From Azohydromonas aeria (lineage in GTDB: Bacteria > Pseudomonadota > Gammaproteobacteria > Burkholderiales > Burkholderiaceae_C): 64,000 nt of DNA. Below, piece after piece: positions 1 through 10,533 of the stretch. The notes under the pieces were generated by a model. That model saw nothing but the letters and a program-made list of their open reading frames with translations, had not been told where the DNA came from and did no database searches. Where the stretch lies: assembly GCF_009760915.1 (NCBI RefSeq), contig NZ_VIDQ01000006.1, positions 1-64,000 of the forward strand. The letters run 5' to 3'. Every line of letters starts with the position of its first letter. Within the stretch, counting starts at the first letter, position 1. Both the position numbers and the translations under genes were made by a program.

Positions 1-513
1 GAGCGGTCCGCGCCGGGCTTCAACCGCCCGCGCGGCGGCGGCGCGGCGCGGCGCGGCGGCGGCGGGCGCATCGCGCCCAGGCAGCGCGAGGACCGCATCG
101 TGCAGCTGCTGCTGGCCCATGCCGAGTGGTGGGACGCCCTGTCGCCGCAGGCGCACGATCTGCTGCACGGCCTGCCCGCGCCGCACGGCGCGCTGGTGGC
201 GTGGCTGGAGCGCGAGCTGCACGAGCACGGACCCCGGCCCTGGGCCGCGCTGCGCGTGGCGCTGGAAGCCGAGCCGCTGGCCGAGGAGGCGCGCGCTGCG
301 CTGCCGGGCGACGAGCCCGGCGAGGACACGATGGCGGACCTGGAGCGGCTGGTGGATGCGCTGCACCTGGAGCAGGTCAAGGCCGAGCTCGACGCCCTGG
401 CCAACGACCTGCCCAGCGATGCCGCGGCGCGCGAGCAGCACATGAACCGCATCCGCGAGCTGTCACAGCTGAGCATGGAGCTGCGCAAGCGCGCCACACC
501 GACGGGTGCCTGA
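1..513 (+). CDS. dnaG: DNA primase DnaG, C-terminal part (5' end outside window)
   Basis: The reading frame is open from base 1 and stops at 511-513, so only the last 170 codons are present. The visible part begins with a Gly/Arg/Ala-rich linker (about residues 1-30) and continues as a helical domain rich in Leu, Ala and Glu, ending in an acidic-then-basic helix. This matches the C-terminal helicase-interaction domain of bacterial primase, which binds DnaB and follows the zinc-binding and TOPRIM domains (not in the window). Identity rests mainly on context: dnaG immediately upstream of rpoD is the standard macromolecular-synthesis arrangement in Proteobacteria, and the C-terminal domain itself is weakly conserved. 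The partner helicase DnaB is encoded at 21994-24453 of the same window. Confidence 0.8.
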   Translation, partial: ERSAPGFNRPRGGGAARRGGGGRIAPRQREDRIVQLLLAHAEWWDALSPQAHDLLHGLPAPHGALVAWLERELHEHGPRPWAALRVALEAEPLAEEARAALPGDEPGEDTMADLERLVDALHLEQVKAELDALANDLPSDAAAREQHMNRIRELSQLSMELRKRATPTGA

Positions 514-879
514 AAAGCGCCGCGTCCTGACACTTTTTCAGGCTTGACAAAGTCTTGACTTGTGACCTTCGCCCCCACATGGGGGATATAATTGAAGGTT
601 CGTTATCAGCGGCAAGAGTGACAGCAGCGTCATTGGATACCGGATCCGGCCACCCGCGACACGGGTCAGACATCGAAGGCCATTATTCCGCCCAGGGCTG
701 CGCTATTCCCGAAGTCCACGCGAGCTTGCCCGTCCGAGCCTTACCCGACCGCGACCACCGGCCGTGCCGTCGCGCGCGCAGCAGCAGCCGCAGTTGCAGC
801 CGTGCGCGCGCACGCCATGTGCTCGCCCCTTGTTGACGACAAGCCGGACGTTTGACGCTTTCACCATCCGAGGAATTGC
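514..879 (+). other. dnaG-rpoD intergenic region (366 bp, no gene)
   Basis: No convincing open frame with a ribosome binding site is visible. The first 80 bases are less GC-rich than the flanks and carry promoter elements (listed separately). The rest (about 600-870) is GC-rich leader with small hairpin-forming repeats, for example ACCCG/CGGGT near 649-664 and CTTGT/ACAAG near 829-845. A GAGG Shine-Dalgarno sits just before the rpoD ATG. If transcription starts near 590, the rpoD leader is about 290 nt, long enough for post-transcriptional control, but I see no known riboswitch motif. Confidence 0.6.
554..592 (+). promoter_or_regulatory. Sigma-32-like promoter (with overlapping TATAAT) upstream of rpoD
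   Basis: CTTGAC at 554-559 is followed after 13 nt by CCCCACAT at 573-580, close to the heat-shock sigma factor consensus CTTGAAA-N11-15-CCCCATNT. A perfect TATAAT lies just downstream at 587-592, but its -35 position (about 564-569) is poor and the nearest TTGACT is 26 nt away. The -10 box is part of a CCCCC-ACAT-GGGGG inverted repeat (572-585). A heat-shock promoter for rpoD is known in E. coli, so the reading is plausible. Confidence 0.5.
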
Positions 880-3141
<2,262 letters not shown>

Positions 3142-3152
3142 ACAGGACAAGC

Positions 3153-3172
3153 GGGTCGCCCACGGGCGACCC
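3153..3172 (+). terminator. Hairpin terminator after rpoD
   Basis: GGGTCGCC and GGCGACCC form an 8-bp perfect stem around a 4-nt loop, 11 bases after the rpoD stop codon. It is followed by TTCAAGG rather than a strong T-run, so termination may be partial. A second hairpin lies 45 bp further on. Confidence 0.6.
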
Positions 3173-3218
3173 TTCAAGGTGGGCGCCTGCGGCGGGTGCC
3201 CATGCCAGCCCCCCAGAC

Positions 3219-3248
3219 GGCCCCGGTGCTCCCGGGGCCGTCGCTTTT
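3219..3248 (+). terminator. Second GC-rich hairpin with T-tract downstream of rpoD
   Basis: GGCCCCGG (3219-3226) pairs with CCGGGGCC (3232-3239) around a 5-nt loop and is followed by GTCGCTTTT. It probably completes rpoD termination before the cyclase gene, whose ATG is 43 bp downstream. It overlaps the alternative upstream cyclase start at 3196, which argues against that longer start. Confidence 0.55.
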
Positions 3249-3291
3249 GTGCGCCGGGCCGCGCAAGGGCCCGGCTAAACTGCCGGGGCCC

Positions 3292-4257
3292 ATGCCTCGC
3301 ATCCTTGAACGCACCGTCCTGTTTGCCGACCTGCGCGGATCCACCGCGCTGTTCGAGCGCCTGGGCAACGCCGCCGCCAGCACGCTGGTCACCGGCGCCG
3401 TGGGGCTGATCGCCGACTGCGTCGAGCAGGGCGGCGGGCACGTGGTCAAGACGCTGGGCGACGGGCTGATGGCGGTGTTCGAGGAGGCCGCGCGCGCCGT
3501 GGCCGCGGCCGACGCCATGCACGCCGCGCTGGACCGCCCGCCGCGCGGCAGCGGCGCGGCCACCGCCGTGGGCGTGGCCGCCGGCGCGCTCAAGCTGCAG
3601 GTGGCGATGGCGCGCGGCGAGGTGGTGGAGATCGAGAGCGACTGCTTCGGCGACGCCGTCAACGTCGCGGCGCGGCTGCTCGACCATGCCGGCGACAACG
3701 AGACGCTGGTGACGGTGGACGTGCTCGCCGGGCTGCAGCCGGCGCAGCAGGTGCGCTTTCGCGCCCTGGACCGGCTGCAGCTGCGCGGCCGCGCCGAGCC
3801 GGTGCAGGTGCACCTGCTGCAGGGCCGCCACGCGGTGATCGACGGCGCGGCCACGCAGTTCGGCGACGCCCTGCCCCTGCCCGGCGAGCCCGAGGCGCTG
3901 CGCCTGGCCTGGCGCGGACAGGAGCGCATCTTCGCCACCGCGCAGCTGCCGCTGGTGCTGGGCCGCAGCCCGCAGGCCGGCTGCTGCATCGACGACTCGC
4001 GCGTCTCGCGCTCGCACGCGCGCATCGACTGGCACGGCGGCGCGTTCCAGTTCACCGACCTGAGCTTCAACGGCAGCTACGTCCGCTTCGCGCACGACCG
4101 CGCCGTGCTGGCGCTGCGCCGCGGCAGCTGCACGCTGCACGGCCGCGGCGAGATCGGCCTGGGCGTGCCCCCGGGCGACGCGCGCGCGCCGGTGCTGCGC
4201 TTCGAGGTGCTGCGCCTGGGCGAGGACGCCCTGCTGGGCGCCGCCGGCGCACGCTGA
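3292..4257 (+). CDS. Class III adenylate cyclase-like protein with C-terminal FHA domain
   Basis: I start the protein at the ATG at 3292 (321 aa), because the longer version from 3196 runs through the terminator hairpin. Residues ~1-170 form a class III nucleotide cyclase domain. [10 protein letters not shown] carries metal-binding Asp13, KTLGDG carries Lys53 and Asp57, and [10 protein letters not shown] carries Asp121, Asn124 and Arg128, so metal, base and transition-state residues all look present. A Lys/Asp pair usually indicates ATP over GTP. Residues ~210-300 form a forkhead-associated phosphothreonine-binding domain: LGRSP at 223-227, SRSH at 239-242 and NGS at 260-262. No membrane segment is seen. 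By inference it makes cAMP (or a related nucleotide) under control of a phosphoprotein partner, but no Ser/Thr kinase lies nearby. It stands alone between rpoD and hemH. Confidence 0.85.
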   Translation: MPRILERTVLFADLRGSTALFERLGNAAASTLVTGAVGLIADCVEQGGGHVVKTLGDGLMAVFEEAARAVAAADAMHAALDRPPRGSGAATAVGVAAGALKLQVAMARGEVVEIESDCFGDAVNVAARLLDHAGDNETLVTVDVLAGLQPAQQVRFRALDRLQLRGRAEPVQVHLLQGRHAVIDGAATQFGDALPLPGEPEALRLAWRGQERIFATAQLPLVLGRSPQAGCCIDDSRVSRSHARIDWHGGAFQFTDLSFNGSYVRFAHDRAVLALRRGSCTLHGRGEIGLGVPPGDARAPVLRFEVLRLGEDALLGAAGAR

Positions 4258-4331
4258 TTCGCCCACGCGCCGGCGCGGCGCGTGCCCCGGCGCACGGAAG
4301 CGGGCCAGGGGCATCGGACACAATCCGGCGG

Positions 4332-5405
4332 ATGACTTCCCCCGTTCCTTTCCGCCACGGCGCGCCCGAGCGCACCGCGGTGCTGCTGCTCAACCTGGGC
4401 ACGCCCGACGCCCCCACGCCCGCGGCGCTGCGCCGCTACCTGGCCGAGTTCCTGGGCGACCCGCGCGTGGTGGAGATCCCGCGCGCGGCCTGGCTGCCGA
4501 TCCTGCACGGCGTGATCCTGCGCACCCGCCCGGCCAAGTCCGCCGCCAAGTACGCCAGCATCTGGACGCCCGAAGGCTCGCCGCTGGCGGTGTGGACGCG
4601 GCGCCAGGCCGAGGGGCTGCAGCTGCGCCTGGGCAGCGGCGTGCTGGTGCGCCACGCCATGCGCTACGGCAATCCCGCCATCCCCGCCGTGCTCGACGAG
4701 CTCACGGCCGCCGGCGCCACGCGCGTGCTGGTGCTGCCGCTGTACCCGCAGTACGCCGCCTCCACCACCGCCACCGCCAACGACGCCGTGGCGCAGTGGC
4801 TTGCGCGCCAGCGCCGCCAGCCCGAGGTGCGCTTCGTGAACCACTATCCCGACGACGCCGGCTACGTCGGCGCGCTGGCGGCGCAGGTGCGCGCGCACTG
4901 GCAGCAGCACGGGCGCGCCGAGAAGCTGGTCATGAGCTTCCACGGCGTTCCGAAGCGCACGCTGCTGCTGGGCGATCCCTACCACTGCGAGTGCCACAAG
5001 ACGGCGCGGCTGCTGGCGCAGGCGCTGGAGCTGAAGGCCGAGGAGTGGGTCGTGACCTTCCAGAGCCGCTTCGGCAAGGCCGAGTGGCTGCAGCCCTACA
5101 CCGAGCCCACCCTCGTCGGGCTGGCGCGCGGGGGCATGAAGAGCGCGGACGTGATCTGCCCCGGTTTCCCGGCCGACTGCCTGGAGACGCTGGAGGAGAT
5201 CAACATGGAGGTGCGCGCCGCCTTCGTCCAGGCCGGCGGGCGCGACTACCGCTACATCCCCTGCCTCAACGACACCCCGGCCTGGCTCGACGCGCTGGCC
5301 GGCCTGGCGCGGCGGCACCTGCAGGGCTGGCCGCTGGAGGCGGCGCCGGCCGCGGAGCGCGAGCTGCAGCGCGAGCGCGCGCTGGCGCTGGGCGCGGAGG
5401 CCTGA
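4332..5405 (+). CDS. hemH: Ferrochelatase
   Basis: This 357-residue protein inserts ferrous iron into protoporphyrin IX in the last step of protoheme synthesis. The N-terminal signature [10 protein letters not shown] is followed by the catalytic His204 in MSFHGVPKR and the conserved Glu258 within [14 protein letters not shown]-like cysteines around 219-221 resemble the extra cysteines of some bacterial ferrochelatases but do not form the C-terminal 2Fe-2S motif of animal enzymes. Length is normal for the family. The ATG at 4332 follows a CACAAT-like -10 element by about 12 bp and has only a weak Shine-Dalgarno. It is convergent with the porin gene, and the two are separated by a terminator. 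Confidence 0.96.
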   Translation: MTSPVPFRHGAPERTAVLLLNLGTPDAPTPAALRRYLAEFLGDPRVVEIPRAAWLPILHGVILRTRPAKSAAKYASIWTPEGSPLAVWTRRQAEGLQLRLGSGVLVRHAMRYGNPAIPAVLDELTAAGATRVLVLPLYPQYAASTTATANDAVAQWLARQRRQPEVRFVNHYPDDAGYVGALAAQVRAHWQQHGRAEKLVMSFHGVPKRTLLLGDPYHCECHKTARLLAQALELKAEEWVVTFQSRFGKAEWLQPYTEPTLVGLARGGMKSADVICPGFPADCLETLEEINMEVRAAFVQAGGRDYRYIPCLNDTPAWLDALAGLARRHLQGWPLEAAPAAERELQRERALALGAEA

Positions 5406-5412
5406 AGGCGCG

Positions 5413-5447
5413 AAAAAGGCCACCGCGGGAAGCCTCCCGGGGCGGCC
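5413..5447 (-). terminator. Rho-independent terminator of the porin gene
   Basis: Read on the minus strand, GGCCGCCCCGGGA pairs with TCCCGCGGTGGCC (one mismatch, one G-T pair) around a short loop and is followed by five T residues (plus-strand A-run 5413-5417). It lies about 55 bp beyond the porin stop and directly after the convergent hemH stop. A second short hairpin without a T-run (GCCCGGCA/TGCCGGGC, 5466-5485) lies between. Confidence 0.75.
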
Positions 5448-5501
5448 TGGGCCTGCGCGACACGCGCCCGGCAAGGCTGCCGGGCGGCGTGGTGGCTTCG
5501 A

Positions 5502-6581
5502 TCAGAAGCGGTGCTGCACGCCGATCATGGTGCCGGTCTGGGTGTCGCTGGAGCCCTGTGGGCTGAGGTCGCGCGACAGGCCCACGAGCTGGTCGTTCTT
5601 CGATCGGGCATGGCCGACGGTGGCGTACAGGTCGGTGCGCTTGGACAGCGAGTACTTGGCGCGCAGCACGATCAGCGTCGGATCGGCGTCCTCGACACCG
5701 GCGGGCGCGTCCTTGACGTTGAGGCGGTAGACGGCAGCCGTCAGGCCCACGGCCGGCGTGACCTGCCAGTTCACACCCGCCCAGGCGGTGTCGCCGCGCA
5801 GTTCCCCGCCCGCGGCGGTGTCGCGCTTGTAGTAGCGGTAGGCGCCCTTGAGCGCGATGGCGTTGTTGATCTGCCACGACGCGCCCAGGTGGGCCACGGT
5901 GTCGCGGTTGGCCGGCGCATCGGACGTGCCGAAGTGGTTGCGCTCGTAGGTGGCAGCCACGCCGATGGGGCCGCTGGTGTAGCCGGCGGCCACCGCGTAC
6001 TTCCGGCCTGTGCTCGTCGAGCCGGCCACCTCGCCGAAGCCGTAGGAGGCCCCCACGGACACGCCGTTGCCGAAGCGCTTGGAGTACTTCAGCAGGTTGT
6101 CGGACGCGGTCGTCATGCCGAAGGCCGTGGTGTTGGCGATGGCCGAGGTGGCGTTGCTCGCCGTGGCCCACGAGTAGACCGGCGCGTAGCCCATCGGGTC
6201 GAAGGGCAGCACGAAGTCGTACGCCGTGGTGTAGGAGCGGCCGGCGATCAGGCGGCCGAAACCGCCTTCCAGGCCGACGTTGGCCTGGCGGCGGAACAGC
6301 GAGCCGGCCGAGCCATCGACGCTGCCGGTGTCGATCTGGATGCCGCTCTCCAGCTGGAAGATGGCCTTGAGCCCGCTGCCCAGGTCCTCGCTGCCGCGGA
6401 TGCCCCAGCGCGAGGTGTTCATGCCGCCCGAAGTCAGCCGGGTGACGCTGTCGCCCGTGGGGCCGGCGTGGTTGACGTACTCGATGCCGGCATCGACCAA
6501 GCCGTAGAGCTGCACGCTGGACTGCGCGTGCACGGCGGCGGCCGCGGGCAGCACGGCCAGCGCGATGGCAAATTTCTTCAT
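5502..6581 (-). CDS. Gram-negative general porin (trimeric beta-barrel, betaproteobacterial type)
   Basis: A 359-residue outer-membrane protein. The start at 6581 gives a clean signal peptide (MKKFAIALAVLPAAAAVHAQ, cleavage after AQ); the frame extends 52 codons further upstream without signal character. The mature protein begins with the SSVQLYGLVDAG strand seen at the start of many betaproteobacterial porins, contains the GSxxFRRQANVGLEGxFGR stretch common to the family, and consists of alternating amphipathic strands ending in the C-terminal Phe of GVQHRF, the signal for BAM-dependent insertion. Such proteins form trimeric 16-stranded diffusion pores for small solutes. Specificity cannot be read from the sequence. 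It lies downstream of tctA in the same direction, but a strong hairpin separates them, so it is probably its own transcript. Confidence 0.93.
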   Translation of the reverse strand: MKKFAIALAVLPAAAAVHAQSSVQLYGLVDAGIEYVNHAGPTGDSVTRLTSGGMNTSRWGIRGSEDLGSGLKAIFQLESGIQIDTGSVDGSAGSLFRRQANVGLEGGFGRLIAGRSYTTAYDFVLPFDPMGYAPVYSWATASNATSAIANTTAFGMTTASDNLLKYSKRFGNGVSVGASYGFGEVAGSTSTGRKYAVAAGYTSGPIGVAATYERNHFGTSDAPANRDTVAHLGASWQINNAIALKGAYRYYKRDTAAGGELRGDTAWAGVNWQVTPAVGLTAAVYRLNVKDAPAGVEDADPTLIVLRAKYSLSKRTDLYATVGHARSKNDQLVGLSRDLSPQGSSDTQTGTMIGVQHRF

Positions 6582-6696
6582 GGGGTCATCTCCTCGGATT
6601 GATGAACTGCTTGGGGTTTTCTCGACCGCCCCTTCCCCGGGCGGCCGTCTCGGTCGGCGCCTGCCGGCCACCGGCAAGCGCGCGATTCTTGTCAAG

Positions 6697-6722
6697 CCCA
6701 GGGCCCGAAATCGGGCCCTGGG
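6697..6722 (-). terminator. Strong 12-bp perfect hairpin between tctA and the porin gene
   Basis: CCCAGGGCCCGA (6697-6708) is perfectly complementary to TCGGGCCCTGGG (6711-6722), with an AA loop or a 4-nt loop if the last pair opens. It lies about 35 bp after the tctA stop. In the minus-strand direction the bases after it are CTTGACAAG, which is not a good T-tract, so it may terminate weakly or protect the 3' end. A TTGACA at 6690-6695 (minus strand) right after it could be the porin -35, though no good -10 is seen. Confidence 0.5.
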
Positions 6723-6758
6723 GTTTTCAGTGGACAAAAGACAACGGCGTGGCGTGCC

Positions 6759-8282
6759 TCAGGCGTGCGGAATTGGCGCCGGCGTCTTCGGGCCCTTGCG
6801 CGCGCGGTGGCGCCAGGCCAGCAGGCGCGGCACCACCAGCACCGCCACCACCGCGGCCAGCAGCGTGGCCGAGCCCGGTCGCGTCACCAGCACGCTCCAG
6901 TGGCCTTCGCCGATGGACAGCGCGTTGCGCAGCTGCGCCTCGGCCAGCGGGCCCAGGATCATGCCCACCACCACCGGCGCGGTCGGGAAGTCGAAGCGCC
7001 GCATCACCACGCCCAGCACGCCGATGGCGTAGAGCAGCACCAGGTCGAAGGCGGACTGGCGCATGCCGTACACGCCCACCGTGGCGAAGATCAGGATGCC
7101 GGCGTAGAGCTGCGGCTTGGGCACCTTGAGCAGCTTCACCCAGAAGCCGATCAGCGGCAGGTTCAGGATCAGCAGCATCACGTTGCCGATGTAGAGCGAG
7201 GCGATCAGCGCCCACACCAGCGCGGCGTTGCTGTCGAAGAGCTGCGGCCCGGGCTGGATGCCGTAGTTCTGGAACGCGCCCAGCAGGATGGCGGCCGTGT
7301 TCGAGGTCGGGATGCCCAGCGTCAGCAGCGGGATCAGCGTGGCGGTGATGGCGGCGTTGTTGGCCGCTTCCGGCCCGGCCACACCCTCGATCGCCCCCTT
7401 GGTGCCGAACTCCTCCTTGTGCTTGCTGAACTTCTTCTCGGTGGCGTAGCTCAGGAAGGTCGGGATCTCGCTGCCGCCGGCCGGGATGGTGCCGAAGGGA
7501 AAGCCGATGAAGGTCGCGCGCAGCCACGCCGGCCAGGAACGGCGCCACTCGCCGCGCGTCATGTGCACGCGCGTGAGCTTGTTCTGCGTTTCCTGGGTTT
7601 TGCCCTCGTAGAGCACGGCGTACAGGCACTCGGCCACGGCGAACAGTCCCACGGCGATGAGCACCACCTCCAGCCCGTCCATGAGCTCGGGCGTGCCCGC
7701 GGTGTAGCGCGCCTGGCCCGTGATCTGGTCGATGCCCACCAGGCCCATGGCCAGGCCAATGAACAGCGCCGTGAGGCCGCGCACCGTGCTCTTGCCCAGC
7801 ACCGCGCTGACGGTGCAGAACGCCAGCAGCATGAGCATGAAGTACTCGGGCGGCCCCAGCAGCACGGCGTACTTGGCCACCAGCGGCGCGCAGAAGGTCA
7901 CCAGCACCGTGGCGATGGTGCCCGCGACGAAGGAGCCGATGGCGGCCGTGGCCAGCGCCGCGCCGGCGCGGCCGTTGCGCGCCATCTTGTTGCCTTCCAT
8001 GGCCGTGACCATGGAACCGGCCTCGCCGGGCGTGTTGAGCAGGATCGACGTGGTCGAGCCGCCGTACATCGCGCCGTAGTAGATGCCGGCGAAGAAGATC
8101 ATCGACGCCGTGGGCTCCACCTGCAGCGTGATGGGCAGCAGCATCGCCACGGCGGTGGCCGGGCCGATGCCCGGCAGCACGCCCACCGCGGTGCCGATGG
8201 TGCAACCCACCAGCGCCCACAGCAGGTTCACCGGCGTGGCGGCGGTGGCGAAGCCCTGCATCAGGGCATTGAGGATTTCCAT
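6759..8282 (-). CDS. tctA: Tripartite tricarboxylate transporter, large membrane subunit TctA
   Basis: A 507-residue, strongly hydrophobic protein with about 12 membrane segments. It is the large translocating subunit of the TTT family, secondary transporters powered by an ion gradient and fed by a periplasmic binding protein. Family hallmarks include the [17 protein letters not shown] loop near residues 34-50 and the duplicated [17 protein letters not shown] segment near 74-90, with a matching [13 protein letters not shown] repeat in the second half. The gene starts with no gap after the tctB stop (ATG 8280-8282, TAA 8283-8285), so it is translationally coupled. It is the last gene of tctCBA. 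The substrate is not predictable: citrate, other tricarboxylates and aromatic acids are all carried by members. Confidence 0.95.
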   Translation of the reverse strand: MEILNALMQGFATAATPVNLLWALVGCTIGTAVGVLPGIGPATAVAMLLPITLQVEPTASMIFFAGIYYGAMYGGSTTSILLNTPGEAGSMVTAMEGNKMARNGRAGAALATAAIGSFVAGTIATVLVTFCAPLVAKYAVLLGPPEYFMLMLLAFCTVSAVLGKSTVRGLTALFIGLAMGLVGIDQITGQARYTAGTPELMDGLEVVLIAVGLFAVAECLYAVLYEGKTQETQNKLTRVHMTRGEWRRSWPAWLRATFIGFPFGTIPAGGSEIPTFLSYATEKKFSKHKEEFGTKGAIEGVAGPEAANNAAITATLIPLLTLGIPTSNTAAILLGAFQNYGIQPGPQLFDSNAALVWALIASLYIGNVMLLILNLPLIGFWVKLLKVPKPQLYAGILIFATVGVYGMRQSAFDLVLLYAIGVLGVVMRRFDFPTAPVVVGMILGPLAEAQLRNALSIGEGHWSVLVTRPGSATLLAAVVAVLVVPRLLAWRHRARKGPKTPAPIPHA

Positions 8283-8783
8283 TTACAGCCACCCCGTGGC
8301 GGTCAGGCCCGGCAGGTTGATCGCCAGGCCCTTGGTGAACATCCAGTACACCGGCGCGGCGATGGCCAGGCCGACGAGGAAGTCGGTGACGAAGGACCGC
8401 ACCGAGCGGTCGCGCCGGCCCTGCGACGACTTGAAGCCGCGCACGGCCAGCATGAAGCACAGCGCGCAGCTCACGATGAAGCCCACGCGCTCGATCAGCG
8501 CCGCGTTGAGCAGCAGCCCGGCCGAGACCCAGGCGAAGCCGCTCCAGAAGCCGCGCTCGCCCTCCTCGGGCTCGGCCAGCTCGCGAAAGCCGCCGGTGGC
8601 GGCCTCGAACATCAGCCAGGCGCCGCACGCCACCAGTGCCAGCGTCACCACCCAGGGCAGGAAGTTGGGGCCCACGCCGGCATAGCCGGCCTCGGACGGA
8701 ATGCCGCTGGCGCCCCAGGCCATCAGGCCGCCGGCGGCCAGGGCCGCCGCCCCCACGAGCATCTGCGCGGTTCGCTGGCTCAT
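8283..8783 (-). CDS. tctB: Tripartite tricarboxylate transporter, small membrane subunit TctB
   Basis: A 166-residue integral membrane protein with four predicted helices (around residues 7-25, 40-60, 83-115 and 135-155), the usual topology of the poorly conserved TctB subunit. Between helices 2 and 3 there is a short charged loop with ELAEPEEGERG. The start at 8783 is preferred over a much longer open frame because it yields a typical length and begins 2 nt after the tctC stop. The gene is sandwiched between tctC and tctA, which is the strongest evidence for its identity, since sequence conservation in this family is low. Confidence 0.9.
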   Translation of the reverse strand: MSQRTAQMLVGAAALAAGGLMAWGASGIPSEAGYAGVGPNFLPWVVTLALVACGAWLMFEAATGGFRELAEPEEGERGFWSGFAWVSAGLLLNAALIERVGFIVSCALCFMLAVRGFKSSQGRRDRSVRSFVTDFLVGLAIAAPVYWMFTKGLAINLPGLTATGWL

Positions 8784-8785
8784 GC

Positions 8786-9745
8786 TCAGACCATCCCGGC
8801 CTTGACCATCACGGCGCGCAGGCTGGCGAACTCGTTGTCCACGAACTGGCCGAAGGCGTCGCCGGTGAGCAGCGCCGGGGTCCAGCCGTTGGTCTGCACC
8901 GCCTGGGTCCAGGCCGGGGCCTGCGTGGCCTTGGTGATCATGTCGATCAGCGCCTTGCGCTGCTCGGCCGAGATGCCCGGGGCGCCGTAGACGCCGCGCC
9001 AGTTGCTGATGACGACGTTGTAGCCCTGCTCCTTGAGCGTGGGCGCGTTCACGCCCTTGAGGCGCTGCTCGGAGGTGGTGGCGATGGGCGTCATCTTGCC
9101 GCCCTTGATGTACTCGCCGAACTCGGTCAGGGCGCTGGCGCCGACCGTGACGTTGCCGCCCAGGATGGCCGCCACGGCCTCGCCGCCCCCGCGGAAGGCG
9201 ACGTAGTTGATCTTGGTCGGATCGACGCCCACCTCGCGCGCGAGCATGGCCACGGCGATGTGCTCGGTGGAGCCGCGCGAGCCGCCGCCCCACTTGACGC
9301 TGCCCGGGTCCTTCTTCATCTGCTCGACCACGTCCTTCATGGTCTTGAGGGGAGAATTGGCGGGCAGCACGAAGAGCTGCGGCTCGCTGAGCAGCCGCGC
9401 CAGCGGCGTGGCCTGCGTGACGTTGACCGGCGGCTTGCCGGTGATGATGCCGCCGAGCATGACGGCGCCCATGATCATCAGCGCGTCGCCGTTGCCCTTG
9501 TTGCTGTTGACGAACTGCGCCAGGCCGATGGCGCCGGCGGCGCCGCCCTTGTTGTCGTAGCTGACGGAAGACGCGACGCCGGCCTCCTGCAGCGCCTTGC
9601 CCAGGGCGCGGCCGGTGGTGTCCCAGCCACCGCCGGGGTTGGCGGGGATCATCATCTTGAGGTTGGCGGCGGCACGGGCCGACAGCGGCAGCGCGCCGGC
9701 GGCGGCCAGGGCGGCCAGCGAACGCAGGAAGGTGTCTCGACGCAT
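8786..9745 (-). CDS. tctC: Tricarboxylate transport periplasmic receptor TctC (BUG family)
   Basis: A 319-residue secreted solute-binding protein. The ATG at 9745 has an AGGAG Shine-Dalgarno (CAGGAGACATCC before ATG). The N-terminus MRRDTFLRSLAALAAAGALPLSARAAA is a signal peptide with a twin-Arg start but without the full Tat motif. The mature domain opens with LKMMIPANPGGGWDTTGR, the ligand-binding loop of BUG/TctC receptors, followed by the GGSRGSTEHIAVAML and FRGGGEAVAAILGG segments that contact a carboxylate ligand. It is the first gene of the minus-strand tctCBA operon and faces tctD across 95 bp, the usual arrangement in which the TctDE two-component system responds to the substrate and activates the transporter. 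Confidence 0.94.
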   Translation of the reverse strand: MRRDTFLRSLAALAAAGALPLSARAAANLKMMIPANPGGGWDTTGRALGKALQEAGVASSVSYDNKGGAAGAIGLAQFVNSNKGNGDALMIMGAVMLGGIITGKPPVNVTQATPLARLLSEPQLFVLPANSPLKTMKDVVEQMKKDPGSVKWGGGSRGSTEHIAVAMLAREVGVDPTKINYVAFRGGGEAVAAILGGNVTVGASALTEFGEYIKGGKMTPIATTSEQRLKGVNAPTLKEQGYNVVISNWRGVYGAPGISAEQRKALIDMITKATQAPAWTQAVQTNGWTPALLTGDAFGQFVDNEFASLRAVMVKAGMV

Positions 9746-9840
9746 GGATGTCTCCTGGTGGTCTTGGCGGGGAAGTCGGGGCATTTTTCGAGCCGGCGCT
9801 GTCGATCGGCTGTCAAACGGATCAGGGAAATTACGGAGTC
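9746..9840. promoter_or_regulatory. Divergent tctC/tctD control region
   Basis: The 95 bp between the divergent tctC and tctD starts must hold both promoters and presumably TctD binding sites. Visible elements are the tctC Shine-Dalgarno (minus strand, 9750-9755), a TTTTTCGA stretch near 9784-9791, a TGTCAAAC element near 9810 that could serve as a plus-strand -35, and ACGGAGTC ahead of tctD. No clear direct repeat typical of an OmpR-family operator is obvious by eye. Confidence 0.45.
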
Positions 9841-10533
9841 ATGTCAGGCATGAGACTGCTGCTGGTGGAAGACGACGCGGCCATGCAGGCGGCGCTGCAG
9901 CGGGCGCTGGAGCGCCGGGGCATCCAGGTCAGCGTCTGCGGCGACGGCGCGCGCGCGCTGGAGCGCTGGCGCGCCGCGGTGCCCGACGCGGTGGTGCTGG
10001 ACCTGAGCCTGCCCGGCCAGGACGGGCTGCAGGTGCTGGCCCGGGCGCGCGCCGAGGGACTGGACGCGCCGGTGATCATCCTCACCGCGCGCGGCACGGT
10101 GGGTGACCGCATCCTGGGCCTGAACACGGGCGCGGACGATTACCTGCCCAAGCCCTTCGACCTCGACGAGCTGGAGGCGCGGGTGCGCGCGCTGGTGCGC
10201 CGCCGCGGCGGCGGCGGCGCCGGCGGCGTGAATGGCGAGGCGCCGAGCTGGTGCGGGCTGCGCGTCGATGCGGCCAGCGGCGCCGTCTACCACCTCGACA
10301 AGCCGCTGGAGCTGGCGCCGCGCGAGGCGGCGCTGCTGCGCGGCCTGCTGCTCAAGCCCGGGCACGCAGTGGCCAAGGAGCGGCTGTTCGAGAGCGTCTT
10401 CGCCGGCGACACCAGCGTGCAGCTCGAGGCCATCGAGGTGGTCGCGTATCGGCTGCGCAAGAAGCTGACACCCACCGGCGTGCAGCTGGTGACGCTGCGC
10501 GGGCTGGGCTACCTGCTGCAGGCGCCGGCGTGA
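9841..10533 (+). CDS. tctD: Response regulator TctD (OmpR/PhoB family)
   Basis: A 230-residue two-component response regulator. The receiver domain (~4-118) has the acidic pocket E10-D11-D12, phosphoacceptor Asp54 in VVLDLSLPG, Thr82 and Lys104 in YLPKPFD. After a glycine-rich linker (GGGGAGG) comes a winged-helix DNA-binding domain (~140-228) of the OmpR type with LAPREAALLRGLL and the recognition-helix region EAIEVVAYRLRKKL. The start at ATG 9841 has a GGAG Shine-Dalgarno; a second ATG three codons on is also possible. It overlaps the downstream kinase gene through a GTGA. It is divergent from tctCBA, which suggests it regulates that operon in response to the transported carboxylate. Confidence 0.93.
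   Translation: MSGMRLLLVEDDAAMQAALQRALERRGIQVSVCGDGARALERWRAAVPDAVVLDLSLPGQDGLQVLARARAEGLDAPVIILTARGTVGDRILGLNTGADDYLPKPFDLDELEARVRALVRRRGGGGAGGVNGEAPSWCGLRVDAASGAVYHLDKPLELAPREAALLRGLLLKPGHAVAKERLFESVFAGDTSVQLEAIEVVAYRLRKKLTPTGVQLVTLRGLGYLLQAPA

Noticed and set aside
555-592. Standard sigma-70 promoter using TTGACT and TATAAT before rpoD
   Set aside because: The spacing is 26 nt, too long; the sigma-32-like arrangement fits better, though TATAAT may still be used with a poor -35.
3196-3291. Longer cyclase start at 3196
   Set aside because: These codons pass through a terminator hairpin and lack homology-like sequence; the ATG at 3292 starts right at the cyclase domain.
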